This document shows, in pieces, positions 48,035 to 59,288 of a stretch of DNA of 64,000 nt. This DNA comes from Engraulis encrasicolus. Lineage: Eukaryota; Chordata; Actinopteri; Clupeiformes; Engraulidae. The translations under genes and the position numbers were made by a program. The stretch covers positions 35,321,248-35,385,247 of the forward strand of contig NC_085871.1 of the NCBI RefSeq assembly GCF_034702125.1. The letters are read 5' to 3'. Under the pieces are notes generated by a model. The model was given only the letters and a program-made list of their open reading frames with translations, was not told the DNA's origin and made no database searches. Numbering within the stretch: position 1 is the first letter of the stretch; each line of letters opens with the position of its first letter.

Positions 48035-48980
48035 TTAATATTACACTGGGGGCCCGGTGTCGATTGCGGCCCAAGGTCATCTCCCCATCTTCCCCATCTC
48101 TCTCTCACAACACGTCTCTCTCACTCTCGTTTCTGTCATCATCTCACACCGTCCTATCGAAATAAAGGCCAAAAAGCCCTTCAAAACAAGATATTGAGAT
48201 GTTCTGACAGTCTACAGCCACTTGGCTTTCTCTCACACAACCATGTGAAAAACTAAGAGCGAGAGCTTTAGTAAAACTCAGACTCCTCTCGGACTAGGTA
48301 GGTTATCCAAGGGCCAGGTCGGTGCGGCGGGAAAAAAAAAAACTTTATGGTGAGAACATAGCCTCCACCCACACCTATCCTCATCTTTTCCCAAACACCT
48401 AAACCCCCAATGACAAGCCCAAAAAGCACATCAAAGTGAAGTAAATCCTCTCGCTGCGGGAGGTCTACCTTCTTCTTCTTCTGAGCTTTGAAGGGAGTTT
48501 TTGCAGAGCCCGTTTTAGCCCGAGCTTCACATCGCATCGCGTTGTGTTGCATTGCATTCCATGGCAACAGCCACCTACCTACCAACCAAAGCCGGGCCCC
48601 ATCGACCACCCGGTGATTGCGGAGGGCAACTGCGTGGGTGAGACTCATCTCCCTTTCTTGCCTTGACTCAGTAATGAGCAATCTAATCACCACGGGAACA
48701 AACAGGATGGACAACTCGAGCAATCTACTACTGCACTTTTTCCCCCCTCAAGCACTGCCTTTACAATGTTCCTTCCTGGACATACGTTTAATGAGGCAAG
48801 TGACCAACAGCACAGTTCAGCTTTCCAACACTATGTACAATAATGGAAACTTTTTTGTACAACTCAAGCAATCTATAGTATTTGTTTCTCATGTGTTGCC
48901 TTCAAAATGTTCAGTAGACATGTGTTTAATGAGGCACGTGCATGTCAGTACTGTCCAGCTTTGCAGAATATGTAAGACAG
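48035..48980. other. Intron 3 sequence, nothing recognised
   Basis: A CACATGT.. block near 48775-48830 is partly repeated near 48910-48965 (both GACAT..GTTTAATGAGGCA). No coding signal. Confidence 0.45.
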
Positions 48981-48982
48981 AT

Positions 48983-49475
48983 GGTGCATTCCAGTCCCAA
49001 ACCATCCTAGTAGGAGATCGCACTTATTCAACCTCCTACTACGAAAAATGCTCTGGAACGCCTGTCGAAGTGGGACATCCAACTAGCGAAGTCGGGGTGA
49101 CTCGCACTACTCCCACCTCAACAAATCGAAGTCGGATGATAATGGCGGCCCCCATGGAGCCGTTATTTTAAAATGTCAATAAATAGTGAAACTCCATTTC
49201 TCTTTTGTGCAGCTGTTCCAAACACAGCCATTTTAACTCAACATATTCTTCGTGTTATGACATGATATTGTGTCAACATAAATGTAACATATGACAGAAT
49301 AATAGCTATTATGGCTCATTTGGCTCGTATCAAAACACCTCGCTAAAGCCAGCTAAACCGCTACGGTTGCCATGGTTGTAGAACTCCCACTTCAACTGTC
49401 AGGAACGGGAGCAGAAATATTCAGGTTGGATAAGTGTGATCTCCTACTAGGATGGTTTGGGACTGGAATGCACTA
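48983..49475 (+). mobile_element. MITE with about 52-bp near-identical TIRs, 493 bp
   Basis: The left end TGGTGCATTCCAGTCCC and right end GGGACTGGAATGCACTA are inverted, and the match continues through CCATCCTAGTAGGAGATC and beyond with only a few differences. No coding sequence. The target duplication is not clear. Confidence 0.88.
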
Positions 49476-50015
49476 TTAGACAATTGTCCAAAGCTTATAG
49501 AGAAAGTTGAAATGTTACACATGCCATACCCTCATCAGGTTCATCTGGCAACCACCAAAAAAATGAGTTCTCGCAACAAGTTGTTAAGTATGGTCTTATT
49601 GAAAAGATGTGCTTGAATTTATTTTTCTTAGCTTGTAATTTACATTTATTATCATATTATTATTCCATTACATTCCATTTATTAGACCCTTAACAAAAGC
49701 AACTTACAAAGAGGACATTCAAGCAAGTACACAGTGTGGGGTCGATACAAACTATAACAGTATACTAGTAATGAGGAACAGAGAGCAGTAAAAAAAAATA
49801 ATAGTGGAGGATCTAGTGAGTGTAGTAAGTTAATTAGACCGTTATTGTAACAGTGCGTCAATGCTTTGCCGGCAGTCCAGTTATTGAAAATGAGGCATAT
49901 TAAAACCATGGTGTCTATATTTGTGAATTAAATTAATGTTTTTGAATGTGGACAAAATACTATAATCTAATAAAAAAATACCCTCATGCACGTCGCCACC
50001 GACCTAAGCTCTTGA
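49476..50015. other. Intron 3 sequence with a retroposon tail fragment
   Basis: 49665-49735 resembles the reverse of a fish retroposon 3' end (CATTACATTCC..CAACTTACAAAG). The rest shows nothing. Confidence 0.45.
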
Positions 50016-50180
50016 GCACGAGTACGCACAACCCAAATCCCGCCCATCCCAGGTGAGACGGCGTGAAACTAGTGAGTCCCGGTTAATTACTCCCTCCGAC
50101 AACCTGGCGGGTCAGGAGTCGAACCGGCAACCGTTGTGCTACAACTCTGTCGCCCTAACCGCTCACCCATGACTGCCCAT
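50016..50180 (-). mobile_element. tRNA-derived SINE head, minus orientation
   Basis: On the minus strand, A-box-like TGGGTGAGCGGTTAGG and B box GGTTCGACTCC are spaced as in a tRNA. The body after it matches the 3113-3435 SINE. Confidence 0.75.
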
Positions 50181-50258
50181 TTAAGTGCAAGGAAGCACAC
50201 ACCCAGAGAAAATGTCTAACTGAGACAGAAATACTGTAGCTCTGTGTTCTCTACTCGC

Positions 50259-50316
50259 TCACCGGAGTGTCGGTGGTGGAGGTAGTGCTTGCTGGCCATG
50301 AAGCCTGCAGGCTTTC
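50259..50316 (-). pseudogene. Partial duplicate of exoc4 exon 3 3' end and donor
   Basis: About 58 bases match 50661-50718, including an exact 27-base stretch that covers the MASKHYL codons. The copy is separated from the true exon by a CA/GCAGACA array. It is too short to be a working exon and its donor region is altered (CTCACCGG on the plus strand versus CTCACCAG). Confidence 0.85.
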
Positions 50317-50655
50317 ACACACACGAACACAGACACAAACACAGCTAGACACTAACGCACACGCACACGCAGACACACACACACATGCAGACACACACAC
50401 ACATGCAGACACACACACACATGCAGACACACACACGCAGACACACACACGCAGACACACACACGCAGACACACACACACGCAGACACACACACACGCAG
50501 ACACACGCACACACACATGCAGACACACGCACACACACATGCAGACACACGCACACACACATGCAGACACACACACACACACATGCAGACACACACACAC
50601 ACACATGCAGACACACACACACGCGCAAACACACACACGCACGCACGCACGCAGG
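50317..50655 (+). repeat. CA array with regular GCAGACA units at exon 3 donor
   Basis: About 17 units of GCAGACACACACAC(ACAT), with units of 16 to 24 bases, lie between the true and duplicated exon 3 ends. Confidence 0.95.
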
Positions 50656-50664
50656 TAGACTCAC

Positions 50665-50859
50665 CAGCATGTCCGTGGCGTGGAGGTAGTGCTTGCTGGC
50701 CATGAAGGCCTCCAGCCTCTGGGGCACCTGCTTGATGTTCTCGATCTCGTCCAGCAGGTCCAGCACGTGCTTGTGCTCGATGCCCTCGATCCACAGCTTA
50801 CGCAGCTCGTCACGCTTGCAGTGCAGCAGCATCTTGCACGACAAGAGGTTCTCCTTCAC
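50665..50859 (-). CDS. exoc4: exoc4 exon 3
   Basis: The 195 bases encode 65 residues, starting [20 protein letters not shown] and ending [13 protein letters not shown], phase 0 at both ends. The acceptor is GACACAG and the donor is CTG|GTGAGT. It continues the Sec8 N-terminal region and includes the highly conserved [20 protein letters not shown] segment. A CA/GCAGACA array starts about 10 bases past the donor, and a second, partial copy of the exon 3' end and donor lies on the far side of that array at 50259-50316. Confidence 0.97.
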
Positions 50860-50869
50860 CTGTGTCAAA

Positions 50870-51630
50870 GAGGTTGGATATATAATAAGAGGGATCGAAG
50901 CACGCCCACTCAATGCAAAAGCGTGTGCTCAAAATTTGGTCTCCTAAGGGGGCGTTGTCCCTCCTTCTTCTTCTCTTTTCGTGGTGTGTGCACAAGACGT
51001 GCGCTACCGCCATCTACAGCGCTAAGGGGACTCCATTTATTCTCTACCTCAAGACTCCGAAGGTCTCCTAATCGAAGGTCTCCTAAAGCAGAGCCATACA
51101 GAGGGAGAGTCAGGCAATCTCCACTGTGTCCTAGGGCCGACTTCTGCATTAGCAAAATTAGCTGTTTTAGCGTGTCAACTGCTTAGCGTTGCGAATGTTA
51201 GTGCCTGGAAGTGGGCGTATAGCACACAGCAAATGCAATGCGATGCAATGCAGGGAATATGACAAGACTCGCTATTCGTAGTAATAACTTCAGATAAACA
51301 TCACAGATGGTAAAACTGTTGTGATTATCATTACCGAGACAGTTGGTAGTTTACATATTTGTGGTGATTACCCCGCAGTATAGTTCGTTAGTCCTTATTT
51401 TTGGCTTTTTATGTGGTGGTTCTATGTTGAGTCTATGGAAAGACAGCCGCTTTAGGCACGACCTCGATCTCGTTGAAAGGCGGGGCTGCAATTTATTTCC
51501 TGGTCCTCCATTCGCGTAACTCTCCCTCTGTATGGCTCTGTCCTAAAGGGACGTTCACCCGACGTAAAGTGGATACCGGAAAAGAACCCGCCTGCTTTAT
51601 CTTACTCTCATATACGATTCTCTGCCTGTG
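50870..51630. other. Intron 2 sequence with a GGTCTCCTAA word repeat
   Basis: GGTCTCCTAA occurs at 50939, 51061 and 51077. The block 50930-51545 may be an unrecognised element (CCTAAGGGGGCGTTG at one end, CCTAAAGGGACGTTC near 51542). No coding signal. Confidence 0.4.
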
Positions 51631-51635
51631 TAAAA

Positions 51636-51636
<1 letters not shown>

Positions 51637-51668
<32 letters not shown>
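51637..51668 (+). repeat. (CA)n microsatellite
   Basis: About 15 CA units. Confidence 0.95.
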
Positions 51669-51672
<4 letters not shown>

Positions 51673-51734
51673 ATGGAGATATAAATACATGCAAGAAGAG
51701 AGGACAACTTGAGCAACTTGCGTGGTGTCAGCCA

Positions 51735-51850
51735 CTGCCACCGGTGTGTGAATGTGAGTGTGAATGGGTGAATGTGAGGCATACGATGTAAAGCGCTTTG
51801 AGTGCTCGAAGGAGTGGAAAAGCGCTATATAAATGCAGTCCATTTACCGT
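51735..51850 (+). mobile_element. Fish retroposon 3' end
   Basis: GTGAATGGGTGAATGTGAGGC, AAAGCGCTTTGAGTGCTCG and GCGCTATATAAATGCAGTCC in order are typical of a widespread fish SINE/LINE 3' region. Confidence 0.7.
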
Positions 51851-51899
51851 TTACAGCAACTTGAACGACAACAGGTTTCTCCTTCACCTGAGGACGGCA

Positions 51900-52220
51900 C
51901 ATAGGCAGGCAGGCACACAGGCAGGCACGCATGCACGCACACACACACACACTCCTATATAGGGGGCATCACAAGCAGTAAACACCACAACGTAGCCTTT
52001 GCGACAAGGACTGAATGGAGAGCTTCCTACTTTAATTGCTTACAGTTCATATGTCATACACATAGTCTACATCTACAAACGCATCCATAAACACATCCAC
52101 CTGTACACCCCCCGCCCCCGAAATAGACACACACACACACACACACACATAAAACACACTGACAGAGGACACAGACACGCACGCGCATGCACGCCCACCC
52201 GCACGCACGCACGCACGGTT
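51900..52220 (+). repeat. CA/CACG tracts
   Basis: Three short tracts: (AGGC)n/CACG at 51902-51950, CA at 52118-52150 and CACG at 52170-52216. Confidence 0.85.
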
Positions 52221-52669
52221 CTTCTGGCAAGATGTTAACAAGCTGCATCTGTGCTTTGTGCATTCAATAATGATGTGTATTTATAGCGGTGCAGGAGTGA
52301 GGGAGTGGAGTGCTGGTCCCTGGGTGTTCCTCATCGAGGACATTAGCAGCAGGCTGACAGAGCAGCTCGCCAGCAGCGCACACGCTGATTTCTCTAGAGC
52401 AGGGGGAGCAATAACACACACACATAGTCATGCGCACACAAAACACACACACACTTCTCCTTCCTCAAAACGAGGACGGAGGAGAGGGAAAACAGTGGAA
52501 GAGTGAGAGAGAAAGCGAGAAAGCAAGACAGAGGGAGTGTGAGAGCGACAGAGAGAGGGATGCTGTGACGCTTCTGACACCTCCATGATGGAGAGAGCAA
52601 GCCTCTGGGACCGTCCATCAGAGAGCTAGCGAGCCAGCCCGACACCACAGCATAGTGACGTCAGCTCAC

Positions 52670-52760
52670 GCCACGGATGCACGCACGCACGCGCGCACGC
52701 ACGCACGCAAGCAAGCATGCACAGCAGAAACACAAACACAAAGACACACAGACTCTGTCT

Positions 52761-52858
<98 letters not shown>
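52670..52858 (+). repeat. CACG and long (CA)n
   Basis: (GCAC)n at 52677-52712, then about 46 perfect CA units at 52767-52857. Confidence 0.97.
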
Positions 52859-52859
<1 letters not shown>

Positions 52860-53021
52860 AGCTTCCAGTCAGAATCCAGCTGCTCAGCAGCGAGGCTCAA
52901 TTCCCTCCTGCTGGCATGCAGCCGTCTGGGCTTTCGCACTTGTACCCATGTGTTACTGAGGCTTTTCTCACAGGCCAGGAGAGGCGTGAATGGCTGGCTG
53001 TTTTTGGAGGGAAAGGTAGCG

Positions 53022-53116
53022 AAGGGTGCGGTGGGGTGGAGTGGAGTGGAGTGGAGTGGGGTGGGGTGCGGTGGGGTGGAGTGGAGTGGAGTGGAGTGGG
53101 GTGGGGTGGGGTGGGC
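53022..53116 (+). repeat. (GGAGT)n/(GGGGT)n pentanucleotide
   Basis: Two higher-order blocks each run from GCGGTGGGGTGG into (AGTGG)n and (GGTGG)n. Confidence 0.93.
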
Positions 53117-53463
53117 TAGTTGACAGCTAAGGGCTCCCTGAAGAGACATACAGTACTTCAGGGATTTGTGCGAATGAAAGAGTAAGGGATTGAATGCTGT
53201 ACGCCTGCTAATGACAAGTAACACCATACACTTGCATATCTGTGTTTCGTTCAAAAACTGTTACTCTATGTCACCGCTGTTGCTGTCAATGTCACACAGG
53301 CCTTAAAATCAGCATGTTAAAGAGGATTGTAACATTTTAATCGGTCCCGAAGAAATTTCTTGCACTGAAAAGAATGGAAATCAGGGGTTGTTGAATGTTT
53401 AAGTAATTATTTAGTATATTGAAAATGATTGTTTCATGTTCCTTCTCCAAACATGTATAAATC
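53117..53463. other. Intron 2 sequence, nothing recognised
   Basis: No signal that I can name. Confidence 0.45.
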
Positions 53464-53468
53464 ATGTA

Positions 53469-54721
53469 CAGTGTTTCCCACAAAAATTTTGGAAACTATG
53501 GGGGCAGCCTGGGTTTATTTTGTCCGGGTGAGGGGGGGGGGGGGTGTCTTCTTACACGGGCCTTTTTTTGGGGGGGTTGCGGGTTGTATTCTTTGCAGCG
53601 TAAATACAAAACAGCAAAACAATGACTATAGTATGACATTGGCGCATGGAGAAACTGTAGGCCTGGGCCTATATTTCAGCCATTTATATTTTGAGAAATA
53701 AGGCTACATAAGATTTTACCCATGACTTGTATAATAGTAGTACATTGTCATTGTCAAAAAATGCAGTAAAGTGAATAATTTCTGTTTACAACACAGTTTC
53801 ATTCGTCCCTCATGCAGGGGTCTGGGAAACAATAAAACAAAATAGGAGCAGAGATAAGAATTTAAGAGCACTGTGAAAATTATTAACGCATAGATAAAAA
53901 GGGTCTTAGAGGTAGGCTATGCCTTTTCCCCCACACATATCTGTAGGCGTTACACATTCTACATGAGTGGTGCTGGTCACAGGGCCAGTTTTTTCCAAAT
54001 TCCTCCCATTAAAAAGGGCTGAACAACATATTACACATTTATGTCTATATTCACATTCATTACACATTAATTTCTATATGCAGCCCGATGTCTCCTCTGC
54101 TGTGTCAATGAAGGTCTGTCACCAAAACTCATTTACAATGTAAAACAAAGCCTAGGGCGTGTAGTAAACTCATCCCAACTGTCCCTTCTCTGAAGGTTTT
54201 TTTTTATATTGCTCCCAAACCCAAGTAAACTACAACAACTTGACTAGGCTTTTGATCCCTGTCTTTCAAGCACTTGTGGTTCTCTCTATAGCAGGGGTGC
54301 CCAACCTTTTTTTAACCAAGATCTACTTTTGAAGTTGATGGTCTGCCGTGATCTACCAAGTCAAATTTAAGGATGTCAGTATGAAAATTTAAGACCACCA
54401 TTTATTATTCACCATTATTATGAACAAAATGTTTTTTAGTAGGCTACTATGGCCATATCTTTTCAGTGTGTTTTTAAAGTTGTGTTGAATAGCCTATCTT
54501 TACAAAGCAATGCAGCACTGATAGTATACAGAGATAATTCCAGTCATACACAAGTCATAAACAACTGAAACAATTTCAAAATGATAAACATTTGGAATAT
54601 AAAAGGCACATAGGCCCTATTTCTAAAATATGATGAAGCATTATCATGCCTTCAGTGGTATAGGCTACAAATTAAAAAGGGCTCAGAAATTCACCATTTG
54701 TTATGGGTAAATAGTAGGCTA

Positions 54722-54787
<66 letters not shown>

Positions 54788-55387
54788 AACGAGAGAACTC
54801 ATTGGATTGGTTAACACCCCTGTTAAGAGTGACTTCTTCTATGAAGGGTTTTTTTTTTTTCAGCTCTCTGGGACAGTAGCACAGCAAAGGCTTTCTATTG
54901 TGAGTTTGGCCAATCGTTTTGTCCACAACTGAAGCAATAAACAGCACAAATTGAAGTGAATTCCATACATGTCAACAACTAACATTTCCCTTACACGCGG
55001 CACGCGATGTAAACGCAATTAGCGATATGCATGACTAGCGATTTGGACGAAGATTCCTAGCATAACGGCGTGTTCTTTAAGCCTTACGGTCACTTCTAAT
55101 GCTTTCCCCTCATTCTGTGTCATAACCGTGGGACTACATCTAACCATTTCCAATAGGCCTACTGTGTAAGGATGGGGACTTACATTGGAACCAATAGGAA
55201 ACAGAGTGCTTTTATTTATCAAAAAAAGCGAGGAAATTCAAAATCGTTTTTCCTCAAAAATATCGTTTAAAAAAAAAAAAAAAACGGATATTTTTTTTTC
55301 TTTTTTTTTTTTTTTTTTTTTAAACATTTTGGTAAACTATGGCGGCCAAATTTAAACTATAGTTTCCTCAATGTATGGGAAACACTG
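53469..55387 (-). mobile_element. CAGTGTTTCCC-ended DNA element, second copy, reverse orientation, 1919 bp
   Basis: Starts CAGTGTTTCCCAC and ends GGGAAACACTG. The 5-bp duplication ATGTA (53464-53468 and 55388-55392) is perfect. The interior matches 15063-17429 in reverse, but a further element interrupts it at 54292. Confidence 0.85.
54292..55220 (+). mobile_element. Insertion nested in the 53.5-kb element, hAT-type left end
   Basis: Starts CAGGGGTGCCCAACCTTTTT, a typical hAT end, followed by AAGATCTACTTTTG. A possible right end AACACCCCTG is at 54822. Homology with the other copy resumes only near 55220, so one or two elements are nested here. A (GA)n tract lies at 54727-54786. Confidence 0.6.
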
Positions 55388-55499
55388 ATGTAGAACTATT
55401 ATATTCAGGACGGTGAACAATTTGTTAGATAAATTCATGCTGAGAAAACATGAAATTGTTAGGTTTTTTTTTAATCTGATTCAAAACACGTCATTAAAA

Positions 55500-55590
55500 A
55501 CTCAAACGAGGTTGAGATGCTGCCTGGGCCCTGCCCTAGCGGTGACGCAACGCTTTTGAAATTGCCTCAGCTTCAGCTATGGTCGGCAAT
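55500..55590 (+). repeat. Fragment of the 13.2-kb dispersed repeat
   Basis: GAGGTTGAGATGCTGCC..CCTGCCCTAGCGGTGACGCAACG repeats the sequence near 13262-13310. Confidence 0.55.
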
Positions 55591-55689
55591 CAGGCGAAGT
55601 AGATCCAGAAATTTCTGTTTCTCTCTCCTGCTTGTACAATGAGGTCCCCATTTGTGGAAGACAGTTGACAGTTGGAAGAAAAAAGATGA

Positions 55690-56335
55690 TTCTAAGCACA
55701 CTTATGCCGTGAGTGCACACCCACCATCTTTCCTTTCTCATCATGCTCGACAAGAGTAACTACAGAATCGGCTGTGGAGGGAACAACGTTTACACTTCGG
55801 AGATTATTTGACGATGGAAGGATTTATTGGCAAGGTAAAATTACTAATATCTTTCCGAAATGTTGAGTTTGAGTTGAGTTCGATGGAACATTAGGTTCAG
55901 TGCCCCATATTGTGTAACACGATGTCAGTAAGAAGCCTGGCTAAAAATAACGTTCACCGGTGTTAGCGTGGCTGTTGCTAACTGGTAGCTATGAGACTTG
56001 CTAAATGTAAATGGCTCATCATCGCCAAGGACATACCGGTACAAGTCTTTACGGTAGTTAGTCTGTTAGTCATCGTGAAGAAGAACTTTTTTTTCACTTC
56101 GGAGATTAAAAGACGTGTGAGTGTGAAATACTATATTGCAAGGTAAAGTTAAAAAAAAAAATCCGAAATGTTGAGTTCGAGGGAACATTTAGAGGTTCAG
56201 TGCCCCATATAGTGTAATACCATTGCGTAAGCAGAAGGCTGGTTAAATTAAACATTCCCCAGTGTTAGCATGGCTAGCTAAATGGCGCGTAATTGCCAAG
56301 GACATGTCTATAACGGTAGTTTCTGTCTTGTAGAA
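55690..56335 (+). repeat. Tandemly duplicated first-exon-like segment, period about 305 bp
   Basis: ACTTCGGAGATTA (55795 and 56096), GCAAGGTAAA (55829 and 56138), CCGAAATGTTGAGTT (55856 and 56162), AGGTTCAGTGCCCCATAT (55892 and 56194) and GCCAAGGACAT occur in the same order in both copies. Each copy has an AAG|GTAA donor-like site. This is likely the 5' noncoding exon region of the gene-family copy that follows at 56.4-59.3 kb. Confidence 0.75.
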
Positions 56336-56459
56336 AATGCACATTACTTACTTGTCTGTAATGTATCTTTCCGTTAATTTGTATGTATTGTGTGATTGTA
56401 CTAAACTTGGTCTTGTTTGGTAAGTTAGTCTTGCTTGATTATGGTACTGGGGGTGCAGC

Positions 56460-56582
56460 AAGTAGATGGTATTCATGCACATTTTTCAGAATTGTTCCAT
56501 GCACATTTAACACATGTAATGCTTTAATTTTGCATCACTGTGCGCATGCAACAGTTGGTCAGAAAAAAAAAAGATGTGACTG

Positions 56583-56624
<42 letters not shown>

Positions 56625-56882
56625 GCGTCTGTAAAGTGGCGTCTCTCTCATAGTCGTTCCAACAAGACACGATTTGCTGACCCATTATAAGCGCAAACTC
56701 ATTCAGGTCGCCCCTGCAAGGTATTCATGAATGTTTTCAGAATGTCCATGCACATTTAAGAATGGAATGCTTGCTTTAATTTTGCATCACAGTGCATGCA
56801 ACAGTTGATCAGAAACAAAAAGATTTGACTGTTCTCTCTCTCTCTCTCTGTCTTCTCCCTCTCTGTCTCTGTCTCTGTCTCT

Positions 56883-56917
<35 letters not shown>

Positions 56918-57555
56918 GGTGAATGTGTTGTAAGGGGGCGTTGTAAGGGCGCTCTCGTTCCAACACGTTCACGATTTGCTGACATTATAAGCGCAAACTC
57001 GGGAATTACACTGGTCGCCTGCAAGGTATTCATTCTGCATGTTTTCAGATGTCCATGCACATTTAAGACTATGGAATGCTTTAATTTTGCATCACGGTGC
57101 ATGAAACAGTTGGTGAAAAAATTCAAAAAAGGAAAAACTTGACTGTTGTTCTCCTCTCTCTCTCTCTCTCTCTCTCGCTCTCTCTCTCTCTGTCTCTCTC
57201 GCTCTCTCGCTCTCTCTCTCTCTGTCTCTCTCGCTCTCTCTCTCGCTCTCGCTCTCTCTCGCTCTCTATCTCTCAGGTGAATGTGGCGTTGTAGTAAGGG
57301 GCGCTCATAGTCGTTCCAACAAGGCATTTTGCTGACAGCAAGGCGATTTGCTGACCCATTAGAAGCGCAAACTCGGGACTTTGGTCGCCCTGCAAGGTAT
57401 TCATGCATGTTTTCAGAATGTCCATGCACATTTAAGACATGGAATGCTTTAATTTTGCATCACTGTGCGCATGCAACAGTTGGTCAAAACAGAGACTTGA
57501 CTGACTGTTTTTTATCTCTCTCTCTCTCTCTGCTCTCTCTCTCTCTTGCCGCTCT

Positions 57556-57590
<35 letters not shown>

Positions 57591-57600
57591 CTCTCTTCTC
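56460..57600 (+). pseudogene. Four degenerate tandem copies of a zinc-finger-like exon
   Basis: Cores at 56470-56562, 56722-56812, 57026-57115 and 57397-57486 share TTTTCAGAATGTCCATGCAC, TTTAATTTTGCATCAC and GCAACAGTTGGTCA. Copy 4 reads CMFSECPCTFKTWNALILHH, with Cys and His spaced much like the atypical C2H2 finger of teleost multi-copy proteins of unknown function. Copies 1 to 3 carry substitutions or frameshifts. Each unit also holds a (CT)n tract ending in CAG, then GTGAATGTG and a CGTTCCAACAAG block. Spacings are 252, 304 and 371 bp; the CT tracts account for part of the difference. Confidence 0.7.
56589..57275 (+). repeat. (CT)n tracts within the zinc-finger-exon repeat units
   Basis: 56589-56624, 56833-56914 and 57152-57274 are CT/TCTCGC tracts at the same place in three successive units. 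A fourth lies at 57513-57612 with (TTTC)n. Confidence 0.9.
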
Positions 57601-57645
57601 TCTCTCTCTCTCGATTTTTGAAGTAGACGAGTTTATGCCCTATAT

Positions 57646-57823
57646 TAGTGTTTCTCAACGGGGGCGGTAGGGAGCTCTGGGGGGGGGGTGGGAAGGATAC
57701 AGCCGATAGGGAGAGGTGCTTAGTTGCTATTGGGGGGCATTCTTTTTTAATACTAAGGGGGGTGTTGTCAGGCTTATGATGAGGCCAAGGGGGCGTTTGT
57801 TCAAAAAAGGCTGAGAACCACTG
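57646..57823 (+). mobile_element. hAT-type non-autonomous element, 178 bp
   Basis: Starts TAGTGTTTCTCAACGGGG and ends CTGAGAACCACTG. Flanks CCCTATAT (57638-57645) and TCCTATAT (57824-57831) match at seven of eight. Same family as 2574-2818. Confidence 0.87.
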
Positions 57824-57892
57824 TCCTATATGAAGTTAGCATAGAGTTTGGCATTATAAGTTGTATGTGATTTGTCTCTTTTGTGTCTTCAG

Positions 57893-59288
57893 ATAAATGC
57901 TGAATTCAGAGAATAACTACAATGCCCTTGCAGTCGAGATTCCTGTCCCAGCTAGACATATTGTCTGACAAGCTGCTGAAAGCTGTTCAAAAAAACAGAG
58001 GAGGACAGATTGACAAACGCCTAGAGAACATTTTGGCTTGCATGACTGAGGTAAGAGAATTTGAGAATTTTGGGATAGTGCTGATTAGTGTTGACATAGA
58101 ATTCCATGAAATAATAATTTATCCTTCCTTGATGCAGGATGATGTTGATGGGGGATGTGAATGCATCCTGAAGGGCATTGTATGTGTTCCTTGTTAAAAA
58201 TTCCATAAAATAATGTATCCTTCCTTGATGCAGGATGATGATGACATTGATGGAGGACGTGAATGCATCCTGAAGGCATTGTGTGTGTTTCCTTGTTAAA
58301 ATTCCATAAAATAATGTATCCTTCCTTGATGCAGGATGATGTTGATGGAGGACGTGAATGCATCCTGAAGGCGTTGTGTGTGTACCTCAATGAAGACCCC
58401 AAATGTCTACTTCGCGCGTTTGTGGTGAGAGTACAAGCAGTGTGCTGTGCATGTCGCAAGGTGATGATGTTCTCTGTGCCCCTTCTCCGTCTCAGTCTTT
58501 TTTCCCCTTTCTCTGTCTTTCTGTCCTCTCTCTCGCTCTTTCACTCTCTCTCCCCTCTCTCACACTTCACTATTTCTGTCTCTCTTCTGCCACACTGTCT
58601 CTCTCTGTGCCCTCCTGTCTCTCTAAACCTCCATAGCGCAGAGCCTATGTTTTAACCTTACTGTCACTGAAATTGTAATGTGTTATGGTCTGAATCTGTT
58701 ACTTATATGGCTCTCGCTACTGTCATTGCAATGTTATGGTAGTTGGAGTACTTTCAGCAAAAAGTGAGCAGCCCTGCAGCCTACCCCATCCGCAGGGGCT
58801 ACGTTCCCTTTTGCCCAAAAACAGGGTACGGCCGTAGAAGTAGAGTTTTTCCATGAAAGGGATGTTGGGAGTTCCTTATAATAAACCACCAACTCCAAAC
58901 AATAACCCATTTTCCCAACAAACTCCAACTGAACAACTGTTCTTTTGTTTGATCTTCTCTTTCGTTTGACTGTTCCCTCTGCAGGCACAAGACGAAATCC
59001 AAGTGCAAGAGGGAATGGAGGAAACGACTGTAGGGATCTACATCGTCAAAGCAGATGCCACCAGCAAAGCAGATGACATTGGCATCATTTTGGAAGGCCA
59101 GCAGGTGTTGCAGGATGTGATAATGTGCCATTGGCTGTCGCGTTGTTGTTTGGATTGATTTTACGCCCTAAATCTGAACTACCCCGACGGCCTCAAGCGC
59201 ACTTTTGAAGTCCTGCAGAAAATTATCATGGAGCTGGAAGGCACCATGCTGTCCAAAAAGGTTCAGGTACTGAAAAACCAACTCATTT

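Noticed and set aside
50060..50180. Possible tRNA gene from A and B boxes on the minus strand
   Set aside because: The boxes belong to a SINE head; a cloverleaf acceptor stem is not evident, and the same body follows at 3113-3435.
50317..50655. CRISPR-like regular GCAGACA array
   Set aside because: Unit lengths vary and spacers are CA. It is a microsatellite variant.
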